Shown: in pieces, positions 24,893 through 32,803 of the stretch
How the letters are laid out: each line of letters opens with the position of its first letter
How positions within the stretch are numbered: the stretch's first letter is position 1
Assembly: GCF_016786355.1 (NCBI RefSeq)
Contig: NZ_JADWYX010000055.1
Location: 1 to 58,623 of the forward strand
Length of the DNA: 58,623 bases
Direction of reading: 5' to 3'
From: Frankia sp. AgB1.9
GTDB taxonomy: Bacteria > Actinomycetota > Actinomycetes > Frankiales > Frankiaceae
Position numbers and translations under genes: made by a program
The notes under the pieces: model-generated
Seen by the model: the letters and a program-made list of their open reading frames with translations, nothing else
The model's database searches: none
Told to the model about the DNA's origin: nothing

Positions 24893-25783
24893 TTGACCCC
24901 CACCGCGCCGATCCCCGAGGACCTGCACCGCTGGGCCGAGCAGCACCTGCCCGCCACCACCCGGGCCACCGACACCTCCTGGCCGCGCAGCACCTCCCAG
25001 GTCTGGCGCGTGGACGGCGCGAGCACCAGCGCCTATGTCAAGATCAGCCCCTCACGCCGCGCCTTCGAGCGGGAGATCCACGCCCACCGCCACGCCAGGG
25101 CGGCACTGCCCCCCACCGCGGCCCCCCGCCTGATCGCCTACGACACCCGCACCCTCGCCCTGCTGACCACCGCGGTCCCCGGCGCCGTGGTGCGCGGGCT
25201 GCCGCTGGACCCGGACATCGAGACCCGGGTCCACCACCTGGGTGGCACCCTGCTGCGGGGCTGGCACGACCACCCCGAGGCGCAACCCGAGGGCGCCCGC
25301 GAGGCGGTCACCGCCTCGATGACCGCGCAGGCGGCCGAGGCGGCACTGTGCCTGAAGGCCACCGAGGAACTGCTGCACCCCGACGAGCGGGAACTGGTCG
25401 CCGAGGTCGCCCACGACCTGGTCGCCCTGGCCGCCGGCCTCCCGCTGGTCTACCTCCACGGCGACGCCGCACCGCGCAACTGGCTCTGGGACCAGGTCAC
25501 CACCACCCTGGCCCTGATCGACTTCGAGACCGCCGAACACGGCCTCGCCGTCCAGGACATGATCTGGCTCCGCGGCGCCATGTGGCCTAGCCAGCCGCAC
25601 CTGCGCGAGGCGTACCTCGACGGCTACGGCCGCCCTCTGACCGAAGATGACCAGCGGCTACTGCTGCTGCTGACCGCCCGGCTGGCCGTGTCCTACCTGA
25701 CCACCGGCCTGCGCAACCAGGACCAGGCGCTCATCGACCGCGGTCGCACCGCGCTCGGCGACCTGGTCCGCACCTACGCCTGA
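24893..25783 (+). CDS. Aminoglycoside phosphotransferase-family kinase
   Basis: A 296-residue APH/choline-kinase-fold protein. YVKISPSRRAFEREI gives the ATP Lys and helix-C region, VYLHGDAAPRNWLW is the catalytic loop (His-Gly-Asp…Asn), and LALIDFETAEHG is the metal-binding Asp segment. Members phosphorylate aminoglycosides, homoserine, sugars or other small molecules; this one cannot be assigned. The TTG at 24893 has GGAG about 6 bases upstream; TTG 24881 is an alternative without a ribosome-binding site. It stands alone. Confidence 0.8.
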   Translation: MTPTAPIPEDLHRWAEQHLPATTRATDTSWPRSTSQVWRVDGASTSAYVKISPSRRAFEREIHAHRHARAALPPTAAPRLIAYDTRTLALLTTAVPGAVVRGLPLDPDIETRVHHLGGTLLRGWHDHPEAQPEGAREAVTASMTAQAAEAALCLKATEELLHPDERELVAEVAHDLVALAAGLPLVYLHGDAAPRNWLWDQVTTTLALIDFETAEHGLAVQDMIWLRGAMWPSQPHLREAYLDGYGRPLTEDDQRLLLLLTARLAVSYLTTGLRNQDQALIDRGRTALGDLVRTYA

Positions 25784-25842
25784 CCCCCGCACCGCCTATC
25801 GAGCACCTGACTGTCGCCTTCCCTCGTGGAGAGGAGCGCAGC

Positions 25843-26423
25843 CATGCCCTCGTCGCACCTGATACCCGACCCGCCTGGCCGGCCCCCGGCCGGGCCCCGG
25901 CCGGGCCGCCGGGCAGCAGGACGCGCCGGCGGCCCGCGTCGCCCGCCGCGACGTCGCGCGGCTGATGTCCGCCGCCTGCCGCCACCAAGGCGTCCCGGCG
26001 GAGCAGATCGACGCCGTGGTCGCGCACTACCTGGAGGGCGAGTTACGCGGCAAGCCCTCACACGGCGTCGCGAAGTTCTGCTTCGAGTCGCAGTTCTTCC
26101 ACCTACGCCAGGGCCCGCCCGAAGTGGTCCACCAGCGGGGCGTGTTCGCCGTGGTCGACGCCCACCGCGAGATCGGACCGCTGTCCGCCGCGTTCGCCGT
26201 CGACCTCGCCGTGGCCACCGCAGCCCGCCACGGCGCCGCCGCCGTCGGGATGATCAACACCCAGCGGTACGGCATCCTCGCCCCCTGGACCGAGGAGATC
26301 GCCCGGCACGGCCTGATCGGGATCGCCACCAACACCTCCCGCGCCGAGGCCGTCCCCGCCGGCGGCCGGACCCCGGTCCTGGGCGTCAACCCCACACACT
26401 TTCCCGCACAGGGCCGCCACTGA
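25843..26423 (+). pseudogene. Ldh2-family malate/lactate dehydrogenase, broken 5' half
   Basis: The main frame from about 25908 reads ARLMSAACRHQGVPAEQIDA, LRGKPSHGVAKF, ATAARHGAAAVGMIN and GLIGIATNTS, ending TPVLGVNPTHFPAQGRH. This is the N-terminal ~170 residues of the type-2 malate/L-lactate dehydrogenase family (usually about 340-350). The natural start ATG 25843 has a strong GAGGAG but is in another frame, so a frameshift lies in the GC-rich tract 25880-25908, and the C-terminal half is missing. Inactive as it stands. Confidence 0.75.
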
Positions 26424-26825
26424 AGGGCGGCAAAAGCTGCCCGGCAGATACGCGACCCGCTACCGAGAGCTACTTGGCGGCCGGTGACATGAACCCGGGT
26501 CCCGGGCCTCGACCACCGCGGGCGCTTCTGCCTTCAGCTCTGCGGACTTCCCGCAACCAGCCTCGATCGTGGCGGCAGCGTCCCCAAGCCCGAGCGGACG
26601 TCGACGAAGTAACTGACGGTCTGCATATCCACTGCACGCCTCCCAGATTTCTGGCTGACCGAGCAGGTCCAGTGAGACGGGACAGTAGGACCACCTCGGG
26701 ACCACAGTCTCGCCTGGCGGGAGTGTGGACAAACGGCACGTATCCACAGTTTCGTGATGTTGGTGGCGGTCGTACCCGGCCGGCGCGCACCGTTGCCCTA
26801 TGTCCCTGACCCTGAGGAGGGCACC
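26424..26825. other. Intergenic region with degenerate sequence
   Basis: No complete gene is seen. A short reading LPGRYATRYRELLGGR then stop (ends at 26487) may be the tail of a lost gene. Bases 26473-26508 match the reverse complement of 34397-34432 at 31 of 36 positions. Two small AT-richer patches at about 26620 and 26735 could hold a promoter for the Uma2 gene. Confidence 0.4.
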
Positions 26826-27539
26826 ATGTCGGTCATGGCCGTTCGCCCGCCAACACCGCCCCCGCCAGACCCGTGGCTGTTCCCCGCACCAGGCCCGGAC
26901 GGCTTCACGGTCGACGATCTCGCCGACCTGTCCGACGAGGGCGGCCAAGCGGAGATCATCGACGGGACCCTGCTGGTCTCCCGCCCGGGTGGCTTCACCG
27001 TCGACGATCTCGACCGCATTCCCGGCGGCGACGGGAACCGCTACGAACTCATCGACGGGATGCTCGTCGTGAGCCCGGCGCCAGGCATGCCACACCAGGT
27101 CGTCGTCACCCGCTTGGCCACGCTGCTGACCGCCGCCTGCCCGCGGGACCTTTTCGTCCTCGGCTCGTCGCCGGCGGTCCGCAAGGGGCGTCGCGGCAGT
27201 GTCGAGCCGGATGTCGTGGTGCTGCGCAAGGCCGACGTCGCCGCCGCGTTCGACCGGCCGTACACCGGCGTACCGGTGCTGGCCGTCGAGGTGCTCTCCC
27301 CGTCCACCAGAACCTTCGACCGCCTCGTCAAACGAAGCGTCTACGCCCGCATCGGCGTGCCAACCTACTGGATCATCGACCCGTCCCCGCGCACCGGCCC
27401 GGCCATCACCGCGTTGCGTCTCGACCCCGCGACGGGCGAATACCTGGACGACGCGACCGTCGGCCCGGACGGCATCCTCACCACCGCGGAGCCGTTCCCC
27501 GTCGCCCTGCGGCTCGCCGACCTGCACGACCTCGGGTAG
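26826..27539 (+). CDS. Uma2-family (DUF820) endonuclease-like protein with duplicated N-terminal segment
   Basis: A 237-residue protein. The PD-(D/E)XK-like core follows GNRYELIDGMLVVSPAPG with SVEPDVVVL, VLAVEVLSPSTR and YARIGVPTYWIIDP, all typical of Uma2 proteins (the central Asp/Glu-x-Lys-type catalytic Asp and Glu are present). Residues ~26-55 and ~56-86 are a tandem repeat (GFTVDDLADL…EIIDGTLLVS and GFTVDDLDRI…ELIDGMLVVS). Normal members have one. The ATG at 26826 has GAGGAGG upstream. The biological role of the family is unclear. Confidence 0.85.
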   Translation: MSVMAVRPPTPPPPDPWLFPAPGPDGFTVDDLADLSDEGGQAEIIDGTLLVSRPGGFTVDDLDRIPGGDGNRYELIDGMLVVSPAPGMPHQVVVTRLATLLTAACPRDLFVLGSSPAVRKGRRGSVEPDVVVLRKADVAAAFDRPYTGVPVLAVEVLSPSTRTFDRLVKRSVYARIGVPTYWIIDPSPRTGPAITALRLDPATGEYLDDATVGPDGILTTAEPFPVALRLADLHDLG

Positions 27540-27606
27540 CGAGACCTCGGCCGCCCACGGCTCGCGGAATGCCCGCTAACCCGAGTGGTCCCGCTCCCCC
27601 GAGACC

Positions 27607-28512
27607 TCAGGTGGCGAGAAGGACCTTCGCGCGCACGCGACCGTCCTCGAGCTGGGCGTGGACGTCGGCTGCCTGGGCCAGCGGCACCGTGATCCGGGGC
27701 CGGAGTGTCAGGCCGCCGGCCGTGAGCGCCGCCATGGCCTCCGCGAGTGCGGCCGGGATGCGGCGCGGGTCGGGGCCGGAGAACCGGACGCCGAGTTGAG
27801 CGGCCCGGTGGTCGGCGAGTGTGATCACTCGTTCGGGCCCGCCGGCCAGCTCGATCGCGGCCTCCAGGCCGCCCTTGCCCGCCGCGTCGAGTACGGCATC
27901 GACCCTGCCGGCCTTCGCGCGCACCTGGTTGAGGAGATCCGGGCCGTAGGCGACAGGTACCGCTCCGAGCTTCTCGGCGGCAGCGAAGTCCACGGCCCGC
28001 ACGCCCGAGATCACTCGGGCTCCCCGGCCGACCGCCAACTGGGTGGCGATCGTGCCGACTGAGCCGAGGCCGCCGAGCAGGAGCAGGGTCTCTGCCTCGC
28101 GCAGATCCAGCTCGGCCAGCGTGCGGGCCGCCGCCTCTCCGGAGGCGGGAAGAGCGGCCGCGTCCTCCCAGCTCACGGAGGCAGGCTTGGGCACCCAGTG
28201 CTCGGCGAGCACGTGTTCGGCGTACCCGCCGAGCCGAGGGAGGAAGACCGCGACCTCTTGGCCGGGCGCCACGTCGTGCACCTCGGAGCCGACCGCGTCG
28301 ACGACGCCGGCTGCCTCGAAGCCGAGCGAGGTTCCCGGTCCGGCCGGAAATGCCTTCACCTGGCCGGCGCGGATCGCGAGGTCGGTGGGTCCGACTCCGG
28401 CGAAGGTCACCGCGACGCGGATCTGACCGGTGCCAGGCGGCCCCACCTCCACCTCACGGAGTTCGAGAACATCGGGCGGACCAAATCCGGTCAGGACCAC
28501 GGCTCGGGACAT
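27607..28512 (-). CDS. NADPH:quinone oxidoreductase-like zinc-independent alcohol dehydrogenase (MDR)
   Basis: A 301-residue medium-chain reductase. The N-terminal GroES-like domain (VAVTFAGVGPTDLAIRAG; GFEAAGVVDAVG) lacks the structural zinc Cys cluster. The Rossmann domain has LLLLGGLGSVGTIATQLA. It fits the QOR/zeta-crystallin-like group reducing quinones or enals with NADPH. The ATG at 28512 follows GAGAGGAACG. About 142 bases upstream is a 16-bp palindrome (28654-28669). Confidence 0.87.
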   Translation of the reverse strand: MSRAVVLTGFGPPDVLELREVEVGPPGTGQIRVAVTFAGVGPTDLAIRAGQVKAFPAGPGTSLGFEAAGVVDAVGSEVHDVAPGQEVAVFLPRLGGYAEHVLAEHWVPKPASVSWEDAAALPASGEAAARTLAELDLREAETLLLLGGLGSVGTIATQLAVGRGARVISGVRAVDFAAAEKLGAVPVAYGPDLLNQVRAKAGRVDAVLDAAGKGGLEAAIELAGGPERVITLADHRAAQLGVRFSGPDPRRIPAALAEAMAALTAGGLTLRPRITVPLAQAADVHAQLEDGRVRAKVLLAT

Positions 28513-28653
28513 CGGGCGTTCCTCTCGTGGGTGCGTGAGTGCACTGCCTGGAGCACGTGTCATACCGGGATGGACGATCGTCCCGACGTCGACGAGGTTC
28601 CGGTCGACCAGCGGGTCCGGGAACCGGCGGGCCCGCCTCGCTTTCGTACCGAG

Positions 28654-28669
28654 CCGGATACTTATCCGG
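28654..28669. promoter_or_regulatory. 16-bp palindrome upstream of the oxidoreductase gene
   Basis: CCGGATA and TATCCGG flank CT. It overlaps the stop codon of the upstream GNAT gene and precedes the oxidoreductase start by about 140 bases. It is a possible operator; the regulator is unknown. Confidence 0.35.
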
Positions 28670-29282
28670 CCGTGGCTGCTGCGGCCAGCCGGGTCAGGAG
28701 GGCCTGGCGGACGGTCGGCCATTCGGAGGCGACGACCGCGAACATCGCCGAGTCCCGCAGCTTCCCCTCCTCGCCGGGCGCCCAGGACATCGACCAGCTG
28801 CGAAGGACACCCTCGAAGCTGATACCGAGTCGCTCCAACGCCCGCCGGCACCGGTGGTTGCGGGCGTCGGTCTTCAGATCGACCCGCACGACGCCCAGGG
28901 TCTCGAACGCATACCCCAGCAGCAGCAACTTCGCCTCGGCGTTGATCCCGCTGCCCTGCGCCGACGCCGCGAGCCAGGTGAAGCCGATCTCGACCGCGCG
29001 CAGGGCCGACCGGTCCGGCCACGACCGCGGGTCCCAGAATCCGGTGCACCCGACGGCCTTCCCGTCACCCACCCGGATCTGGGTGAACGGCGTCAGCCCA
29101 CGCCTGGCCAGCTGCGCCGCCACATACCCCCGCATCTCGCGCCCGTTGGGCACCAGCGTGAACCCGTAGGACGCCCGGTCCTCTTCAGCGGCCGCGGCCA
29201 GGTCGGCCGTGTGTTCCATCGTCAACGGCTCCAGCCGCACCAGGGAACCGGGAAGCGCGGGAACGTCGAGCTGCGTGCTCAT
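28662..29282 (-). CDS. GNAT N-acetyltransferase (RimJ/RimL-like)
   Basis: A 206-residue protein of the RimJ/RimL-type GNAT group (Acetyltransf_3). VRLEPLTMEHTADLAAAAEE is the N-terminal signature. EIGFTWLAASAQGSGINAEA is the beta-4/acetyl-CoA loop (GSGINAEAK). VDLKTDARNHRCRRALERLG and ISFEGVLRSW form the N-x-x-(S/C)xxxLExLGFxxEG motif. The substrate may be a protein N-terminus or an antibiotic. The ATG at 29282 follows GAGGACGG. It precedes the oxidoreductase on the same strand by 150 bases. Confidence 0.87.
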   Translation of the reverse strand: MSTQLDVPALPGSLVRLEPLTMEHTADLAAAAEEDRASYGFTLVPNGREMRGYVAAQLARRGLTPFTQIRVGDGKAVGCTGFWDPRSWPDRSALRAVEIGFTWLAASAQGSGINAEAKLLLLGYAFETLGVVRVDLKTDARNHRCRRALERLGISFEGVLRSWSMSWAPGEEGKLRDSAMFAVVASEWPTVRQALLTRLAAAATAG

Positions 29283-29526
29283 CAGTCCGTCCTCATCGTT
29301 CCTGGCGTTGGCACCTTGCCCGTGCTGGGCAGGTTGCCGGACCGTCACCGGGCCAGGTCCCTCAGATCCTCTGGATGATCACCGAAGGTCGATCCTCCCC
29401 AACGGCCCAGAACCGCGTCAACCCAGAAACGCGGCGCGGAACGCGGATCTCATGTCCTGGCCGTCGAGTTGGCCGCGGTCAGGGACACGCCCGCAACCCG
29501 GGGTGTCGAAATGTGAGGCCGTGCGG

Positions 29527-29922
29527 TCACTTCTGGTTCTGGTCGTGGCGGTGCCGGGCCGCCGCGACCTCGACGGCGTTCCGGCGGACCCATTCCACGA
29601 ACGGCTGCAGCGACTCGATGAGGCCGCGGCCGAGGTCGGTGAGTTCGTAACTCACCTGTGGTGGGGTGGTGGGTTGGACACTGCGGGTGACCAGCCCGTC
29701 GCGGATCTGGGTGCGCAGCGTCTGCGACAGCATCTTCTCGCTGATGCCGTCGACGGTCCTGTGCAGCTCGGAGAACCGGTGCGGCCCGTCCAGTAGAGCG
29801 TTGAGGATATGTCCACCCCAGCGGCTGGTGAAGTCGTACACCTCGCGTGCCGAGCACCCGATGTCGGGCAGGTCACTTCCATCCCGCGCGCCAGTGTGCG
29901 CTACCTGCGACCGTACCGCCAT
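29527..29922 (-). CDS. HxlR-family transcriptional regulator
   Basis: A 131-residue winged-helix regulator. CSAREVYDFTSRWGGHILNAL holds the conserved Cys and WG-x-x-IL motif, followed by FSELHRTVDGISEKMLSQTL and LTRSVQPTTPPQVSYELT. These are HxlR signatures; the Cys suggests a redox or quinone/electrophile response, as in QorR. It is divergent from the NmrA-like reductase (62 bases apart), a classical HxlR/QorA-type pair, so it probably represses both. Confidence 0.9.
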   Translation of the reverse strand: MAVRSQVAHTGARDGSDLPDIGCSAREVYDFTSRWGGHILNALLDGPHRFSELHRTVDGISEKMLSQTLRTQIRDGLVTRSVQPTTPPQVSYELTDLGRGLIESLQPFVEWVRRNAVEVAAARHRHDQNQK

Positions 29923-29931
29923 GTCACGACC

Positions 29932-29963
29932 TTACCTGAGGGTGGGTACTTACCTAAGGTGAG
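29932..29963. promoter_or_regulatory. Candidate HxlR operator
   Basis: A near-palindrome CTTACCT-A-AGGTGAG (29949-29963, one mismatch) is preceded 18 bases upstream by another TTACCT half-site (29932-29937). Both lie between the divergent HxlR and reductase genes. Confidence 0.5.
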
Positions 29964-29984
29964 CCACCGCAATAGGTTCCAGTC

Positions 29985-30824
29985 ATGGTGACAGTAGTTT
30001 TCGGACCCGGCGGAAACGTCGGACGCCATGTCGCGGCCAGCCTGACCTCCGCTGGTGTGCCCGTTCGTCTGGTCAGCCGAAATCCCGAACAGGCGACCCT
30101 TCCGGCGCGGGCAGACGTGGTCAGGGCCGACCTGGACCAACCCGAAACACTTCCTGGCGCCCTCGACGGCGCGAGGAACGTTTTCCTCTACGCCAGGCCT
30201 GCCCGTATCGACGATTTCGTGGCGGCGGCCGAATCCGCTGGCGTGCGCCACGTCGTGCTCCTGTCGTCGGCCGCTGTCCTGAACGGCGACCCGATGAGCA
30301 GCCCGATCGCGGCCATGCACGCTGTCGTCGAATCCGCCCTCAAGAAGTCGAGCCTGGCCTGGACCTTTCTGCGACCCGGCATGTTCGCCACGAACGCGCT
30401 GGCGTGGTGGCGTGATTCCATCCGTGAGGAGGGGGTCACCCGGCTGCCCTATCCCGAGGCGCGAACCGCACCGGTCCACGAGAAGGACATCGCCGCGCTC
30501 GCGGTGACGGCCCTGACCAGCCCGGGTCACCTCGGCCACTCCTACCTTGCGCTGGGCCCGGAGTCGCTTTCCCTGCGTCGGCAGGTACGCCTCATCGGCG
30601 AGGCCGTCGGCCGTGACATCACCGTGGAAGTGACCACTGTCGATCAAGCGCGCGCGGAACTGAGCAGGACCTTGCCGCCCATCGCCGTCGAGGGTGTCCT
30701 AGCCGGTTGGCAGGCGGGAACCACCGCGCCACCCCAGCTCGACACGACCATTGAGCAGGTCACCGGACGGCCCGCACACACCTTCGCGCGATGGGCGCAC
30801 GACCACGCATCCGACTTCCGCTGA
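29985..30824 (+). CDS. NmrA-like NAD(P)-binding reductase (QorA/SDR atypical)
   Basis: A 279-residue atypical SDR. The N-terminal VFGPGGNVGRHVAASL is the G-x-x-G-x-x-G dinucleotide motif, VRLVSRNPEQ is the cofactor-selecting Arg, then HVVLLSSAAV and TFLRPGMFATN. It lacks a classical YxxxK. It resembles NAD(P)H:quinone reductase type 2 (QorB-like) or NmrA redox sensors. The divergent HxlR gene supports a role in quinone or electrophile detoxification. The ATG at 29985 has no strong Shine-Dalgarno site. Confidence 0.83.
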   Translation: MVTVVFGPGGNVGRHVAASLTSAGVPVRLVSRNPEQATLPARADVVRADLDQPETLPGALDGARNVFLYARPARIDDFVAAAESAGVRHVVLLSSAAVLNGDPMSSPIAAMHAVVESALKKSSLAWTFLRPGMFATNALAWWRDSIREEGVTRLPYPEARTAPVHEKDIAALAVTALTSPGHLGHSYLALGPESLSLRRQVRLIGEAVGRDITVEVTTVDQARAELSRTLPPIAVEGVLAGWQAGTTAPPQLDTTIEQVTGRPAHTFARWAHDHASDFR

Positions 30825-30905
30825 GCGACCCAGACGCGCCCGGTGACGCGTTCTTGCCAGCATCCCAACCCCGGAGACGCCTCGCTACGTCACTGCCGGA
30901 GATAG

Positions 30906-30941
30906 TAGCCATGGACATGATAGCCATGTACTCTATCGGTC
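30906..30941. promoter_or_regulatory. MarR promoter/operator with direct repeats
   Basis: TAGCCATG occurs at 30906-30913 and 30921-30928, 15 bp apart, separated by GACATGA. A -10-like TACTCT (30929-30934) ends 7 bases before the ATG at 30942, suggesting a leaderless mRNA whose promoter is covered by the repeats. Confidence 0.45.
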
Positions 30942-31436
30942 ATGGGTGATGGTTCACCGGGCCCCACGCCCGGCTTCCTGGTGTGGCGGCTCGCTACCAA
31001 GTGGCGGGTCGCGGTCGATCGCGCGGTGGCTCCGCTGGGCCTCACCCATGCGCAGTACTCGCTGGTCGCGTCGCTGCTCGGCATGCAGCGCGACGGTGAG
31101 CGGCCCAGTCAGCGCCGACTGGCCGACCACACCGGCCTGGAGGCGCTGTACGTCTCGAAGCTGGCGCGTGTCCTGGAGTCCGCCGGCCTGATCGAACGCA
31201 CCCGCGACCCGCGTGACCCGCGCGCCGTGCAGCTCGCTCTCACCGAGCAGGGCCAGGCCGTCACGCGGCAGGCGATCGTGGCGGTCCAGGAACTGCTCGC
31301 GCAGTTGCTGGAGCCGCTCGGCGGCCTCGACGCCCCGCGGACGCGCGCGTTCACCGACGAGCTGACGACTCTGCTCGACGCACCCCTCACCCCATCCGCA
31401 CCAGACGACGAGAGCACACAGGAGACAACGCCATGA
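30942..31436 (+). CDS. MarR-family transcriptional regulator
   Basis: A 164-residue protein. The N-terminal helix is GFLVWRLATKWRVAVDRAVA, then PLGLTHAQYSLVASLLGM. The winged helix has SQRRLADHTGLEALYVSKLA and the wing DPRDPRAVQLALTEQG. It starts at ATG 30942, directly after a -10 box and operator-like repeats. Its stop overlaps the start of the next gene (ATGA), so the two are one unit. The target is probably its own operon. Confidence 0.9.
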   Translation: MGDGSPGPTPGFLVWRLATKWRVAVDRAVAPLGLTHAQYSLVASLLGMQRDGERPSQRRLADHTGLEALYVSKLARVLESAGLIERTRDPRDPRAVQLALTEQGQAVTRQAIVAVQELLAQLLEPLGGLDAPRTRAFTDELTTLLDAPLTPSAPDDESTQETTP

Positions 31437-31900
31437 CCACCACCGCCGTGACCACCCCGGAGCCCACCGCGCCCGCCGCCGGGGCCCGCACCCTCGCCCT
31501 GGCCCACTACGCCGCCCGGGGCGTCCTGGAGCACGTCCTCGCCCGGCATGACCTCACGTTCCCGCAGCAGGTCGCCCTGCGGGCCGCCGTCACCGCCGAG
31601 GCCGCGCAGACGCCGGAGGATCTCGTTGCCGAGGTTCATGGGTCCCTCAAGGCCGATCCGGGCGACGTCCGCGCCACTGTCGACGAGCTGCTGGCCAAGG
31701 GACTGCTCGTCACGCAGGGCCCGCACATTCGGCCCACGGAGGCGGGACGCACGCTGATGGCCACCGTCAGCGCGGAGACCGGCCCCGTGACCGCCCGCGT
31801 CTGGGGCGGGATCTCCGCCGCGGACCTGGCCGCCACCGGCCGCGTCCTCGCCGTGGTCACCGAGCGCGCCAACGCGGAGCTCGCGGCGCTGAACGCCTGA
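31433..31900 (+). CDS. Winged-helix MarR-like partner protein
   Basis: A 155-residue protein with LALAHYAARGVLEHVLARHD at the N-terminus, then FPQQVALRAAV and a winged-helix-like region with DELLAKGLLVTQGPHIRPTE followed by AGRTLMATVSAETG. The recognition helix is not a clear MarR match, so it may bind DNA weakly, or act as a dimer partner or ligand sensor for the upstream MarR. Translation is coupled by the ATGA overlap. It converges on the VOC gene, 20 bases away. Confidence 0.6.
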   Translation: MTTTAVTTPEPTAPAAGARTLALAHYAARGVLEHVLARHDLTFPQQVALRAAVTAEAAQTPEDLVAEVHGSLKADPGDVRATVDELLAKGLLVTQGPHIRPTEAGRTLMATVSAETGPVTARVWGGISAADLAATGRVLAVVTERANAELAALNA

Positions 31901-31920
31901 CCGCCGAAGAGAACGTCGTA

Positions 31921-32658
31921 TCAGGCCAGGGCCAGGACGCAGAACTCGTTGCCCGCCGGGTCGGCCAGAACGGTCCAGCGGACGTCGCCCTGGCCGACGT
32001 CCGCTGGCGTCGCGCCGAGGGACTTCAGCCGGGCCACCTCGGCGTCCTTGTCGTCACCGGGGTACGGCAGCAGGTCGAGGTGGACACGGCCCTTCACGGT
32101 CTCCGTATCGGGCGTACGCAGGAACTCCAGATAGGGGCCGACGCCCGCGGCCGAGCGGAGGCGCGCGTGATCGTCGGTCACCTCGTGGAGGGTCCAGTCG
32201 ATCGCCTCACCCCAGAACCGGGTCATGGCGCGAGGGTCCGCGCAGTCGACCACCACGGCGGCAATCGGCCCGGTGTCCCGGTAGATCTCCCGAGGCTCCA
32301 GCACGCAGAACAGGTTGCCCTCCGGGTCGGCCAGGACCGTCCACCGGACGTCGCCCTGGCCGACGTCGGCGGGCGTCGCACCGAGTTCCCGCAGGTGCGC
32401 GACCAGCTCCGTCTGATGGGCGGCGGAGGTGGTGGCGAGATCGAGGTGCACGCCGTAGTTGACCGTTTCGGGGTCCGGGACGGTGACGACGTCGATGCAG
32501 ACGGCCGCGGGGTCCGGCCACGCGAAGCCCACGGGTTCGATGTTGGTCACCCCGGGTCCCTCGCTGGAAATCCCCCAACCGAGCGCCTCCGCCCAGAACC
32601 GGCCGAGCGCCGCGTCATCTCGGGCCTTGAAGTTCACCTGGACAAGTCGCAGCCCCAT
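31921..32658 (-). CDS. VOC (glyoxalase-like) protein with two repeated domains
   Basis: A 245-residue protein with two vicinal-oxygen-chelate domains (about 1-122 and 128-245), of the glyoxalase-like type with VNFKARDDAALGRFWAEALGW and VVDCADPRAMTRFWGEAIDW openings. GATPADVGQGDVRWTVLADP occurs in both halves, and the matching DNA (around 31950-32020 and 32314-32384) is also very similar, which suggests recent duplication or conversion. Metal ligands appear incomplete, so a binding role such as bleomycin-type resistance or ligand sequestration is possible. It starts at ATG 32658. Confidence 0.82.
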   Translation of the reverse strand: MGLRLVQVNFKARDDAALGRFWAEALGWGISSEGPGVTNIEPVGFAWPDPAAVCIDVVTVPDPETVNYGVHLDLATTSAAHQTELVAHLRELGATPADVGQGDVRWTVLADPEGNLFCVLEPREIYRDTGPIAAVVVDCADPRAMTRFWGEAIDWTLHEVTDDHARLRSAAGVGPYLEFLRTPDTETVKGRVHLDLLPYPGDDKDAEVARLKSLGATPADVGQGDVRWTVLADPAGNEFCVLALA

Positions 32659-32803
32659 GCCATCGACCCTAGGTCAGCGGCTGAGCCAGGTTGACCTGGA
32701 GCGCGTGTTCTGCCTCGACGACTACGATGGGGCGCGCTGTTCGAACACCAGATCGGCGCCAGATCCAGACCCCGTTCTCATTACGTAGCGTGCCGCACGA
32801 CGC

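Noticed and set aside
29450..29857. 135-codon frame opposite and overlapping the HxlR gene
   Set aside because: Shadow frame, His/Pro/Arg-rich; the HxlR frame has all family residues.
32669..32760. Minus-strand tail RPIVVVEAEHALQVNLAQPL then stop
   Set aside because: Reads like a protein end, but is too short, with no start or recognisable family.
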